NCBI RefSeq assembly: GCF_018413525.1
Contig: NZ_JAHCDD010000064.1
Span: 1 to 35,448, forward strand
Length of the DNA: 35,448 nucleotides
From: Acidovorax sp. CCYZU-2555
GTDB taxonomy: Bacteria; Pseudomonadota; Gammaproteobacteria; Burkholderiales; Burkholderiaceae_C
Direction: 5' to 3'
Below the pieces are notes generated by a model. It had not been told where the DNA came from. It saw nothing but the letters and a program-made list of their open reading frames with translations, and did no database searches. This document shows, piece by piece, positions 1-7,662 of this stretch. The position numbers and the translations under genes were made by a program. Every line of letters starts with the position of its first letter. Within the stretch, counting starts at the first letter, position 1.

Positions 1-1211
1 ACCACGGTCAGCATCGCGGCCAGCAGGCCCACGGCCGAAAACACCGCCATCTGCCGCAGGCCAGGAAACGCCGCCGCGCCCAGCGCAAGGTAGGCGATCA
101 TGCTCGTGACCAGCGCCAGCCACAGCGCGGGCAGCAGCGTGCGCATCAGCCGCCGCGGCGGCACATCGGACTGGCTCTGGCGCGCGGCGAAATAGTGAAT
201 GCCGTAGTCTTCGGCGACCCCGACCAGGCTCGCGCCGAACACCAGCGTCAGCAGATGCACCTGGCCGAACAGCCAGGCGGTGACCGACAGCGCGACCGCA
301 CAGCCCAGCAGCAGCGACAGGCCCACGAGCGCAATCGGCCGCAGCGAACGAAAGGCCAGCCAGGTGAGCAGCAGCACGCCGGCCAGCGATCCCCAGCCTA
401 TGGTGTTGATCTCGTTGTGGGCCTGCACGGCCGCGGCTTCGGCATGCAGCGGCACGCCCGCGCGCAACACCTGCAGCTGCGGCCAGCGCGCCTCAATGGC
501 CTGCGTGGCGGCGGCAATCGCCTCGCCATGCTCGGCCTGCCCCGACAGGCGAAATGCCGAGCCCTGCACTTCATAGGCGAGCACCGCCCAATGCCGGCCT
601 TCGGACTGCAGCCACAGCAGGCCGTCGCGCGGGCGCGCCTGGCTTTGCGCCGCGCGCGCGGTCCACCACTGGCTCCACAGGCCCAGCGGGTCGGCGACCC
701 ACGACGACAGCCGTGCCTGCGCCGCGGGCTGGTACAGCGTGGCCAGCGCGCGCTGCGCGAGCTGCGGCGTGGCGCTGGCCGCCAGCATCTGGCGCTGCTG
801 CGGCGTCAGCAGACGGTCGCGCCACGGCAGATAGAAGTCCAGCGCCGCCGCGATCGAAGTTTCATCGGCCAGCGGCTGCTCCTGCAGGCCCGCACCGCCG
901 GCCGGCAACTGCGCGCGCAGCAAGGCCGTGGCGGCGCGCACCTGTTCCCAGTCTTCGCCGCCGACGAGCAGCATCACCTGGCGCGAAATGCCGTCGACCA
1001 GCTTGCGCGTCGCGAGCCCGACTTCGGGCGCCTGCTCGTCTTCGGGCAGCAGTGCCAGCACGTCCATGTCCACGCGCCCCTGCTGCCAGAAATGCCACTG
1101 GTGCCAGCCCACGGCCAGCACGCACAGCAGCCAGGTGATCGCCGCCAGGCGCCACCAGGCACTGGGCTGGTCCTGTGCAGTCGACAGGGAACGGGGCAGG
1201 AAATTGCGCAT
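1..1211 (-). CDS. MMPL/RND-family exporter of the aryl-polyene cluster (3' end outside the window)
   Basis: The visible part is the first 403 codons of a large inner-membrane protein. It opens with a short cytoplasmic stretch and one membrane helix (about residues 21-36), then a roughly 200-residue periplasmic domain. Several hydrophobic helices follow from about residue 270, with the VFGASLVGVAEDYGIHY segment typical of MMPL/RND-like exporters of lipids. Its ATG lies 6 bases after the stop of the LolA-like gene, so it belongs to the same operon. By family and context it probably moves the finished polyene lipid, or its precursor, out of the inner membrane, with the LolA-like protein and thioesterase as neighbours (ApeM-like by position). 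The C-terminal half lies beyond base 1. The family call is firm; the substrate is inferred from context. Confidence 0.85.
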   Translation of the reverse strand, partial: MRNFLPRSLSTAQDQPSAWWRLAAITWLLCVLAVGWHQWHFWQQGRVDMDVLALLPEDEQAPEVGLATRKLVDGISRQVMLLVGGEDWEQVRAATALLRAQLPAGGAGLQEQPLADETSIAAALDFYLPWRDRLLTPQQRQMLAASATPQLAQRALATLYQPAAQARLSSWVADPLGLWSQWWTARAAQSQARPRDGLLWLQSEGRHWAVLAYEVQGSAFRLSGQAEHGEAIAAATQAIEARWPQLQVLRAGVPLHAEAAAVQAHNEINTIGWGSLAGVLLLTWLAFRSLRPIALVGLSLLLGCAVALSVTAWLFGQVHLLTLVFGASLVGVAEDYGIHYFAARQSQSDVPPRRLMRTLLPALWLALVTSMIAYLALGAAAFPGLRQMAVFSAVGLLAAMLTV

Positions 1212-1217
1212 GCGGAC

Positions 1218-1883
1218 TTATTCGAAAAGACGCGCGTCTTCGGCCTGCAGCGCGCGCTCGGCCACGGGGTTCTGCAAAACGATCACGCTGGCGTCGCCTT
1301 GCGCTTCCTGCAGGCGCACTTCGCGCACGAAACGGTCGCCCTGCAGATCGATGCGCACCAGCCATTGGGCCAGCATCTTGTCGCGCGGAACCAGCGTCAG
1401 CCGCCAGCCCTCCTTGCCCTGCAGGCTGCCCTGAATGTCGAAGTGCTGGGGCAACACCGCCACATCGGCCGCCATCACGGCGAACAGCATGCTGTTGATG
1501 GCGCGCAGCGCGGGCTCCTGCTGGGCCTGCAGCTGAAAGTCCACCTGGCCGTCGGCCTGCACCGACTGCAGCTTGTCGGGCGTCACGCGCAGCACCGACG
1601 CAAACGGCTGCTGCACCTGCCAGACGATGCCCTTGCCCTGGGCCACGACAAAACGCCCCGACGAGCGCAGCGGATTCTGAAAGCCCTTGATGGTCTTTTC
1701 CTGCGTGAACGCGCCGCGCACGACCGGCGACTGCACCAGGCGCTCGCGCACCGCGCGCAGCAGCTGGGTGGAAGCCGTGGCACCGGACGAAGCAGCCGCG
1801 GGCGCCGCGGTCGTGCCCGCCGCGTGGGCCGGCAAGGCCCCCAGCAGACAGACGCTCAGCAGACAGGCGACGGCGCGCATCAT
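1218..1883 (-). CDS. LolA-like outer-membrane lipoprotein carrier protein of the APE cluster
   Basis: This 221-residue protein starts with a clear Sec signal peptide: a hydrophobic core, then ALPAHA-A as the probable cleavage site near residue 21. The mature part resembles LolA: an alpha/beta sheet-forming region with GAFTQEKTIKGFQNPLRSSG near the start and GIVWQVQQPFASVL after it. It therefore probably folds as a half-barrel that carries a lipid through the periplasm. Its ATG overlaps the thioesterase stop by 4 bases (ATGA), which indicates translational coupling, and the exporter gene follows. Dedicated LolA paralogues are standard in aryl-polyene clusters, where they are thought to help deliver the lipid to the outer membrane. 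This is unlikely to be the housekeeping lolA, because it sits inside the lipid cluster. Confidence 0.85.
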   Translation of the reverse strand: MMRAVACLLSVCLLGALPAHAAGTTAAPAAASSGATASTQLLRAVRERLVQSPVVRGAFTQEKTIKGFQNPLRSSGRFVVAQGKGIVWQVQQPFASVLRVTPDKLQSVQADGQVDFQLQAQQEPALRAINSMLFAVMAADVAVLPQHFDIQGSLQGKEGWRLTLVPRDKMLAQWLVRIDLQGDRFVREVRLQEAQGDASVIVLQNPVAERALQAEDARLFE

Positions 1884-2320
1884 GCGCTCACCCCGAGCCG
1901 GTCATGCAGCACGGGCGGGCACACAAAGCACATTTCGCGCGTGGCGATGTTCACCGCGACCTGGATGGTATGGGCGACGTTGACCTTGTGGCCCGTGGCC
2001 GCGTCGCGCATCACATAGTCGATGCGCAAGCGGTTTTCCCACTCGGTGATGGTCGCGCTGACCTTGAGCTTCTGCCCGAAAGTCGCCGAGCGCACATACT
2101 TCAGGCGCATGTCGACCACGGGCCAGGCATAGCCCGAGTCGCGCATGCGCGGGTAGTCGTAGTCGTACTGCGCCAGCAGCGCGCTGCGCGCCAGCTCCAG
2201 GTACTTGACGTAATGGCCGTGGTAGACCACTTCCATCACGTCGATGTCATAGAACGCCGGCGTGACTTCCACCTCGTGGGTCAGGCGCGCGCGTGCCGCC
2301 AATTCATTCTCAGTGGGCAT
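1880..2320 (-). CDS. 4HBT-type hot-dog acyl-CoA/ACP thioesterase of the APE cluster
   Basis: The 146-residue product is a single hot-dog domain of the 4-hydroxybenzoyl-CoA thioesterase type. The diagnostic segment YDIDVMEVVYHGHYVKYLE (residues 24-42) contains the Asp (D27) expected to be catalytic and the helix-start HGHY motif. It is close to the usual 130-150 residues of the family. The start lies 2 bases after the stop of the LpxL-like acyltransferase, and the stop overlaps the LolA-like gene. In aryl-polyene clusters a thioesterase at this position (ApeK-like) is thought to release or proofread acyl groups from the carrier protein. A general acyl-CoA hydrolase role cannot be excluded from sequence alone. 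Confidence 0.85.
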   Translation of the reverse strand: MPTENELAARARLTHEVEVTPAFYDIDVMEVVYHGHYVKYLELARSALLAQYDYDYPRMRDSGYAWPVVDMRLKYVRSATFGQKLKVSATITEWENRLRIDYVMRDAATGHKVNVAHTIQVAVNIATREMCFVCPPVLHDRLGVSA

Positions 2321-2322
2321 TT

Positions 2323-3306
2323 TCAGGAGCCGTAAGGCTTGTGGGATACGCAGGCCGCGCCGGGCAAGGGCGCTGCGCCCTGCTCCCAGAACGGAAAGAA
2401 GTTGAACCAGTCATAAGGCGCGCGCTGCAACAGTTGCTCGACCTGCTGCACGAAGTCCCGGGCATAGCTCTCGAGCGCCGGCTGGCGATCGGCCCGGGGC
2501 AACACCACCTGCTGCGCCAGGACGGTGAAAGTGACCGCATACCCCGCGCCGGCATGGATGCATCCCATGAAATACAGCGGGCACTTGAGCACCGCGGCGA
2601 TCACATAGGGCCCGCAGGGAAACGCGGCTTCGCGCCCCAGAAAAGGCACGCGAACTGTTCTGCCGTCGTGCAGCGGCACGCGGTCGCCCGCGATGGCGAT
2701 GAACTCGCCGCGCGCGACCTTGTCGGCCAGCATCATCGCCATGGCCGCGTCGAACTCGCTGACCTGCAGCAGCTGCACGCCGCTGTCGGGCGCCAGGCGC
2801 GCCATCAGGCGGTTGAAGCGCTGGGCATGCCGGGTATGCACCAGGATGTTGAGCTTGAGTTCGGGCTGGCGCTGGGCCATGGCCTGGCACAGCTCGATGC
2901 AGCCCATGTGGGCGGTCACTACCACCGCGCCCTGGCCGCTGCGCAGGCGCTCGAGCAAGGGCTCGCGCCCCTCGAACACGATGCGCTCGCTGCGGTAGCG
3001 GCCGGTCATGGCCAGCGTCTTGTCGAGAATCACCTGGGCGAAGACCATGAAATGCCGCAGGCTCTCGCGCCAGCCCGGCGCCTTGCCCAACGTGCCGTGG
3101 CTGGCCTGCAGCCGCTGCAGATACTCGAGCGAAGCCGCACGCGCCACGCGGCGCGTCGCCCAGTAGTAGAAGACCACGGGATAGAGACAGGCAAGAAACG
3201 GCCAGCGGCCCAGCCAACGGTGCACCTGATAGAGCAGCCACATGCCGCCCACGAAAGTGCTCTCGCCTATCTGCGCCCAATGCGGGCTCGCGGCCTGCGG
3301 CTTCAT
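2323..3306 (-). CDS. LpxL/HtrB-like lysophospholipid/lipid A acyltransferase of the APE cluster
   Basis: A 327-residue acyltransferase. After an N-terminal amphipathic/hydrophobic stretch (about residues 20-50) comes the lipid A-type acyltransferase domain with the H-x4-E catalytic signature VVTAHMGCIELC (H133, E138) and a later GDRVPLHDGRTVRVPFLG block typical of the LpxL family. I chose the ATG at 3306, which overlaps the glycosyltransferase stop by 4 bases; a longer reading upstream would run through the neighbouring gene. In E. coli-type APE clusters the glycosyltransferase and acyltransferase activities are, as I recall, on one polypeptide (ApeJ). Here they are two overlapping genes. Expected role: acylation of the glycan or glycerol anchor of the polyene lipid at the inner membrane. 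Confidence 0.85.
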   Translation of the reverse strand: MKPQAASPHWAQIGESTFVGGMWLLYQVHRWLGRWPFLACLYPVVFYYWATRRVARAASLEYLQRLQASHGTLGKAPGWRESLRHFMVFAQVILDKTLAMTGRYRSERIVFEGREPLLERLRSGQGAVVVTAHMGCIELCQAMAQRQPELKLNILVHTRHAQRFNRLMARLAPDSGVQLLQVSEFDAAMAMMLADKVARGEFIAIAGDRVPLHDGRTVRVPFLGREAAFPCGPYVIAAVLKCPLYFMGCIHAGAGYAVTFTVLAQQVVLPRADRQPALESYARDFVQQVEQLLQRAPYDWFNFFPFWEQGAAPLPGAACVSHKPYGS

Positions 3307-4058
3307 GCGCTCACAGCCCGGCGCAAGCGGCGCGCCAGCAGCCAGGGGCTGCGCACCAGCATGCCTGCGAACAGGCGCGCATGCATGCCCGAGATCAGCA
3401 CGTTGTCGCGCCAAAGCTGGAAATGGGAAATGCCGTCCTGCGGATAGACCACCGGCGTGCGCAGCGTGCGCATCGGCACGCCGCGCCAGTGCAGGCGCAC
3501 CAGCACTTCGGTATCGAACTCCATGCGCCGGCCCAGCCGGGCCTGGTCGAAAAGACGGATGGTCTCGGCCAGCGGATAGACGCGCATGCCGCACATCGAA
3601 TCCTCGATGTCGAGCGACAAGGTGTTGATCCACACCCAGACATGGGTGAAATAGCGCGCGTACAGCCGGCCTTTGGGCACGCTGGCGTCATAGCGCGGCG
3701 CGCCGCAGACCATGGCCAGCGGCTGGGCGCGCGCGGCGTCGACAAAGCGCGCGATCTCGTCGGTGCGGTGCTGGCCGTCGGCGTCGATCTGCACCGCATG
3801 CGTATAGCCCTGGCCCAGCGCCGCGCGCAGGCCGGTCATCATCGCCGCGCCCTTGCCCTGGTTGTGCGCCAGATGCATGACTTGCACGCGCTCGCCGTGA
3901 CGGTGCGCCAGCGCGTCCAACACGGCAGCGCCATCAGCCGATGAGCCGTCGTTGACGACGATGCAGGGGAGTCCCGCGCGCAGCACGCCTTCGACCATCG
4001 CGCCTATGGTCGAGGGGTGGTTGTAGAACGGAATCACGGTGACCGCGGAAAATGCCAT
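3303..4058 (-). CDS. Family 2 glycosyltransferase of the APE cluster
   Basis: A 251-residue GT-A fold glycosyltransferase. It shows the N-terminal VIPFYNHP strand, the nucleotide-sugar motif VVNDGSS (residues 34-40) and the metal-binding DxD in QIDADGQH (D92 and D94). A MEFDTEVLVR block follows, with the PQDGISHF region near the acceptor site. There is no strong transmembrane segment except the weakly hydrophobic C-terminus. I took the ATG at 4058; an upstream GTG at 4070 is in frame but would overlap the ligase. It starts 4 bases after the ligase stop and its own stop overlaps the next acyltransferase gene. It probably transfers a sugar in assembly of the polyene lipid head group (part of an ApeJ-like function). 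Confidence 0.88.
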   Translation of the reverse strand: MAFSAVTVIPFYNHPSTIGAMVEGVLRAGLPCIVVNDGSSADGAAVLDALAHRHGERVQVMHLAHNQGKGAAMMTGLRAALGQGYTHAVQIDADGQHRTDEIARFVDAARAQPLAMVCGAPRYDASVPKGRLYARYFTHVWVWINTLSLDIEDSMCGMRVYPLAETIRLFDQARLGRRMEFDTEVLVRLHWRGVPMRTLRTPVVYPQDGISHFQLWRDNVLISGMHARLFAGMLVRSPWLLARRLRRAVSA

Positions 4059-4062
4059 ACGC

Positions 4063-5763
4063 TCACGCACTCCAGATCAAACGGCCGCTCGCATGCGTGC
4101 CTGCGGCCGAACTCAGCACGAACTGCAGCGCAGACTTCTGCGCGCTCCATTGCAGCGCCACCTCCACCACCGCCCCCGGCAGGATAGGCGCCTGAAACTT
4201 CAGCACTTCGGCGCGCACGAAGCACGCGGGCATGGCAAACGCCTGGCGCCCGGTCCACTCGACCCAGTGCAACTGGGCCACGCCCGGCACCAGCGGCGCA
4301 TCGGGAAAATGGCCGTCGAACACCAGCAGATCCGCATCCACCTGCCAGCGCGCGCCGGCCTGCTCGGCATCGCGCTGCAGCCACACCAGGCCCGGCAGCA
4401 CCGGGCGAAACAGCTGGGCCAGCTGCTGCTGGGTGCTCTTGCCCTGGGCGTTCACGGGCAGGCTTTCGACATAGCGCCAGTGGCGCGGCAAGGCCACGCG
4501 CTCCACATGCGCGGCGACCAGCGCGCGCAAGGCGACCTGCATCGCGCGGCGGCCTTGCGACTGCAATTGCCGCCAGCCCGCATCGCTCAATGCGACCACC
4601 ATGCCTATGCGCTCGGTCGCCACGCCAGCCACGCGCTCGAGCACCACGGCACGCGCCGTCTGCACCCAGTCACTGGCCTGCAGCGCCTGCTCCATGGCCG
4701 TCAGCGAAACGCGCTTTTCGGCGATCTTGACGATGCGGTCGGCACGCCCCAGCAAAGTGAAACCCTGGCCGCCCGCATCGACCTGGGCACGGTCCGAGGT
4801 TTCCCACCAGGCATGCGCATCGGGCAGATGCGGCGAGCGCACTTCGAGCACGCCTTCGGCGTTGACCCGGCAATCGATGCCCGGCAGCAGATTCCAGCCA
4901 TCGCCGTGCTCCGCGCGCCGGCGCCAGGCGATGCCGCCGGTCTCCGAACTGCCGAACACTTCGGTGGGCGACTGCGCCAGCAGTTGCCAGGCCTGCTCGG
5001 ACGCCGCGGCCGGCAAGGGCCCGCCCGACGAAAAGACGGCCTGCAAACTACCGCGTGCCCGCGCCCAGTCCAGGTGCGCGGGCAGGCGCGCAAGAAAGGC
5101 CGGGCTAGACACCAGCAGGCCTGCGGGCCGCTCGGCGAGCTGGCCCAGCACTTCTTCGGGATAGGACAGCGCCAACGCCGCCGTGGGCAGGCCCGCGGCC
5201 AGCGGCCACAGCAGGCGAAACAGCAGCCCGTAGATATGCTGGTGCGAGACCGTGGCCAGCACGCCAGGCACAGAGCCGGCCGCGAAGCGCTGGCCGAACA
5301 AGGCGTGCAGCGACTGCACTTCGGCATCGAGCTGGGCCAGGCATTTGTCTATGCGCGCCGGCGCGCCGCTGGAGCCCGAAGTGAACAGGACCAGATGGGT
5401 GTCTCTCAACGACAGCGGCGCCAGCTCCTGCGGCCCGGCTTCAGTCAGCGGCTGCAGCGCGCCGGGCAGCTGGCCCGCGCAGGCGTCAACGCCCGCGAGC
5501 AGATGCTCCAGCGACGCCGACTGGGTATCGCCGGGAAGCACCACGGTCTTGCCCGCATGCCAGGCGCCGTAAAGCGCGGCCGCGCACTCCAGTGCGTCGT
5601 CGAAGTAAAGCGCCACCACCGGGCCGGGAACGCGGCGAAACGCCGCGCACCAGGCATGGACCCAGGCGACGAATTGCGCGCGCGTCACCGCCTGGGCGCC
5701 CCGCCAGCCCACCACCTGCTGCGCCGGCGCCGCGTCCGGCGCGCACAGCTGCGTCAATGCCAT
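4063..5763 (-). CDS. AMP-dependent acyl/aryl ligase fused to an ApeI-like hot-dog dehydratase
   Basis: A 566-residue two-domain enzyme. Residues 1-450 form an ANL-type adenylating domain: P-loop FTSGSSGAPARIDK (127-140), FGSSETGG (270-277), the TSDRAQ and GRADRIVKI blocks, and the catalytic lysine region NAQGKST (K442). Residues about 470-566 are a FabA/FabZ-like hot-dog domain with VFDGHFPDAPLVPGV (H485), as in ApeI dehydratases. Expected roles: activation of an aromatic starter acid (such as 4-coumarate) and its loading on a carrier protein, and dehydration of 3-hydroxyacyl chains. The chosen ATG lies 8 bases after the membrane-protein stop; longer readings overlap that gene. E. coli-type clusters encode these as two genes (ApeH and ApeI), so the fusion is notable. 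Confidence 0.88.
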   Translation of the reverse strand: MALTQLCAPDAAPAQQVVGWRGAQAVTRAQFVAWVHAWCAAFRRVPGPVVALYFDDALECAAALYGAWHAGKTVVLPGDTQSASLEHLLAGVDACAGQLPGALQPLTEAGPQELAPLSLRDTHLVLFTSGSSGAPARIDKCLAQLDAEVQSLHALFGQRFAAGSVPGVLATVSHQHIYGLLFRLLWPLAAGLPTAALALSYPEEVLGQLAERPAGLLVSSPAFLARLPAHLDWARARGSLQAVFSSGGPLPAAASEQAWQLLAQSPTEVFGSSETGGIAWRRRAEHGDGWNLLPGIDCRVNAEGVLEVRSPHLPDAHAWWETSDRAQVDAGGQGFTLLGRADRIVKIAEKRVSLTAMEQALQASDWVQTARAVVLERVAGVATERIGMVVALSDAGWRQLQSQGRRAMQVALRALVAAHVERVALPRHWRYVESLPVNAQGKSTQQQLAQLFRPVLPGLVWLQRDAEQAGARWQVDADLLVFDGHFPDAPLVPGVAQLHWVEWTGRQAFAMPACFVRAEVLKFQAPILPGAVVEVALQWSAQKSALQFVLSSAAGTHASGRLIWSA

Positions 5764-5771
5764 GCACACCG

Positions 5772-6329
5772 TCACGCCGAACCCCGCTCTTGTCGGCGAC
5801 GCACACGCTGTCGCACACACCATTCCGCTGCCATCAAAGATCCCATCAACACATACGCGATCAGGCCGTTGTACAAGGCCCACTGCTGGTCACTGCCCCA
5901 GATGGCGGTGCAGCCGGCCATCGCCCCATTGAAGACAAAAAATGCGCACCAAACGCGCGTGACCTGTCGCGTGTAGCGCACGCCCGACGGCGGCAGATCG
6001 GGCTCGCGCAGGCGCGCCAGCCGCTCGACCACGCTGGGCGGGCGCCAAAGGCTGAACGCGAACACGCACAGCAGCACCCCATTGACCAGCACCGGATAAA
6101 GCCGCACCGCCAGCGTATCGCTGCGAAACCACGAGGCCGCGCACAGCAGCGCCGCGCCCGCGACCACCACCCACCAGAACCGCTGGCCGGCGACACAGGC
6201 CCGGGCCAGCGCCAGCAGCACCAGCATCAGCGCCAGCCACTGGGGCGCGAGATGTCCGATGGACAGATATACCACCAGCGGATAAGCCACCGTCGCCGCG
6301 GTCAGCGCGGCCGTGATCCAATTGCGCAA
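5772..6329 (-). CDS. COG4648-like integral membrane protein of the APE cluster (TTG start)
   Basis: A 185-residue protein with about five hydrophobic helices (roughly residues 5-25, 30-47, 51-66, 75-95 and a C-terminal pair around 125-165) and a basic tail (VRQRVRRRQERGSA). It resembles the small membrane proteins of aryl-polyene operons (ApeG-like by position), whose role is not established. The reading frame opens with TTG at 6329, 19 bases after the upstream acyl carrier protein stop, preceded by a modest AGGT ribosome-binding sequence. The first internal Met (near residue 35) would delete a helix, so the TTG start is preferred. The next gene begins 8 bases after its stop. Confidence 0.72.
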   Translation of the reverse strand: MRNWITAALTAATVAYPLVVYLSIGHLAPQWLALMLVLLALARACVAGQRFWWVVVAGAALLCAASWFRSDTLAVRLYPVLVNGVLLCVFAFSLWRPPSVVERLARLREPDLPPSGVRYTRQVTRVWCAFFVFNGAMAGCTAIWGSDQQWALYNGLIAYVLMGSLMAAEWCVRQRVRRRQERGSA

Positions 6330-6348
6330 TGCCAGCTACCTGCGGGCC

Positions 6349-6615
6349 TCAGGCCGACGCGCCCTGCATGTGCACCAGCGCATGCAGCGCATCGACCACG
6401 TCCTGGATGGAGCGCACCGACTTGAAAGCCTCGGCGTTCAGGCGTTTGCCCGCCAGCGGCTTGAGTTGCACGATCAGATCGACGGCATCGATGCTGTCGA
6501 TGTCCAGGTCTTCATAAAGCTTGGATTCCGGCGTGATGCGCTGCGTCTCGATGTCGAACGTCTCGTGCAGGATCTGGACAATGCGTTGGTAGATTTCGTC
6601 CTTGGTCATTTGCAT
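6349..6615 (-). CDS. Acyl carrier protein 1 of the APE cluster
   Basis: An 88-residue acyl carrier protein. The phosphopantetheine attachment site is S41 in the sequence EDLDIDSIDAVDLI, which matches the DSxD consensus of carrier proteins. Four-helix topology is consistent with the length. It lies 14 bases after the stop of a second carrier protein gene. Paired carrier proteins are characteristic of aryl-polyene clusters, one probably loaded with the aromatic starter and the other with malonyl or elongating chains. Which of the two plays which role cannot be told from the sequence. An ATG preceded by AAGGAA gives a good ribosome-binding context. Confidence 0.93.
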   Translation of the reverse strand: MQMTKDEIYQRIVQILHETFDIETQRITPESKLYEDLDIDSIDAVDLIVQLKPLAGKRLNAEAFKSVRSIQDVVDALHALVHMQGASA

Positions 6616-6629
6616 TTCCTTGTAATTGG

Positions 6630-6890
6630 TCAGAGCGTGCGGCTGGCCGCGACGAAAGCGGCCAGCGCCTGCACGCTCTTGAAGTGGGCGCGGGTTTCCT
6701 GGGAGTCGGCCGACAGGCTCACGCCGTAGCGCTTTTGCAATGCCAGGCCCAGCTCGAGCGCGTCTATCGAGTCCAGTCCCAGGCCCTCGACGAACAGCGG
6801 CTGCGCGGCATCGATGTCCCCAGGAAAAATGTCCTCCAGCGCCAGCGCGGAGATGATGAGTTCCTTGATTTCCTGCTCAAGTGGAGACAC
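6630..6890 (-). CDS. Acyl carrier protein 2 of the APE cluster (GTG start)
   Basis: An 86-residue acyl carrier protein with S41 in the sequence VEGLGLDSIDALELG as the phosphopantetheine site. I place the start at GTG 6890, because the mature-like sequence SPLEQEIKELIISALALEDI begins there and the upstream extension has no carrier protein character. With this start it overlaps the acyltransferase gene by 14 bases, which suggests translational coupling. It is distinct in sequence from its neighbour, so the pair is not a recent tandem duplication. Function is assigned by domain; its specific partner among the ligase and synthases is not visible here. Confidence 0.9.
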   Translation of the reverse strand: MSPLEQEIKELIISALALEDIFPGDIDAAQPLFVEGLGLDSIDALELGLALQKRYGVSLSADSQETRAHFKSVQALAAFVAASRTL

Positions 6891-7662
6891 GGGAAGCTTT
6901 CTTGAAAAGTTGAACCGAAAGGTGTTCAGTGACCGCGCGTGCGGCCAGTGCCTCGTTGCCGGCTTGGGAGACAAAGGGCGCGACGGCGATGTCTTCGCGC
7001 ACTTCGATGGTGAAATGGGGGCGCTGCCGCGGCACCTGCCACCACGGCGTGCCTTTGGTCAGCATGGGCAGCGTGCAGTCGATGTGCACAGGCGTGATGT
7101 CGAAGCCGCCGCGCACCGCGACGTTGGCCGCGCCGCGCTGCAGCCGCACCGGGCGGCCGTGCAGCGGCGTGCGCGTTCCTTCAGGAAAGATGACCAGGTT
7201 GTTGCCCGATTGCAGCGAGCGCATGCAATCGTCGACCAGGCCCGCGCCGGCGCTGTTGGCGATGAAGCCCGCGGCCAGGATGGGCCCGCGCGTGAAGACA
7301 TTGCGCAGCAGCGCATCCTTGACGATGCAGTCCGTGTGCCGGGTCAGCGAAATCAGAAACACCACATCGATCAGCGATGGATGATTGGCCAGCACCAGCA
7401 GACCGCGGCGCTGCAGGCGCTCGAGGCCGCGCACTTCATAGGTCAGCACCCGCACGCCCGCCATCAGGCCGACGAAAGCGCGAAAGCTGTGGTGAATCAG
7501 GCTTTGCGACAAGTGCACGCGCCGCGCGGGCGCGCGCACGCAAAGCATCATCAGCGGATACACCACGCAGCGAATCACCAGCCCGCCCAGGCCGAAGACC
7601 GCAAAGCAAAAGCCCGTGGCCACTACGCGCCAGGCCCGGCCCAGGGCGTCAAACATGCGCAT
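6877..7662 (-). CDS. PlsC-like 1-acyl-glycerol-3-phosphate acyltransferase of the APE cluster
   Basis: A 261-residue acyltransferase of the PlsC/LPLAT family. Two hydrophobic stretches (about 11-30 and 31-45) anchor it in the membrane. The catalytic H-x4-D motif is NHPSLID (H94, D99), and the acceptor-binding motif FPEGTRT lies at 159-165. Candidate starts are ATG 7662 and ATG 7656; both overlap the chain-length-factor gene by 8-14 bases. In aryl-polyene clusters this enzyme (ApeD-like by position) is thought to act in building the lipid part of the product. It could in principle acylate glycerophosphate generally, but the operon position argues for a dedicated role. Confidence 0.88.
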   Translation of the reverse strand: MRMFDALGRAWRVVATGFCFAVFGLGGLVIRCVVYPLMMLCVRAPARRVHLSQSLIHHSFRAFVGLMAGVRVLTYEVRGLERLQRRGLLVLANHPSLIDVVFLISLTRHTDCIVKDALLRNVFTRGPILAAGFIANSAGAGLVDDCMRSLQSGNNLVIFPEGTRTPLHGRPVRLQRGAANVAVRGGFDITPVHIDCTLPMLTKGTPWWQVPRQRPHFTIEVREDIAVAPFVSQAGNEALAARAVTEHLSVQLFKKASRVST

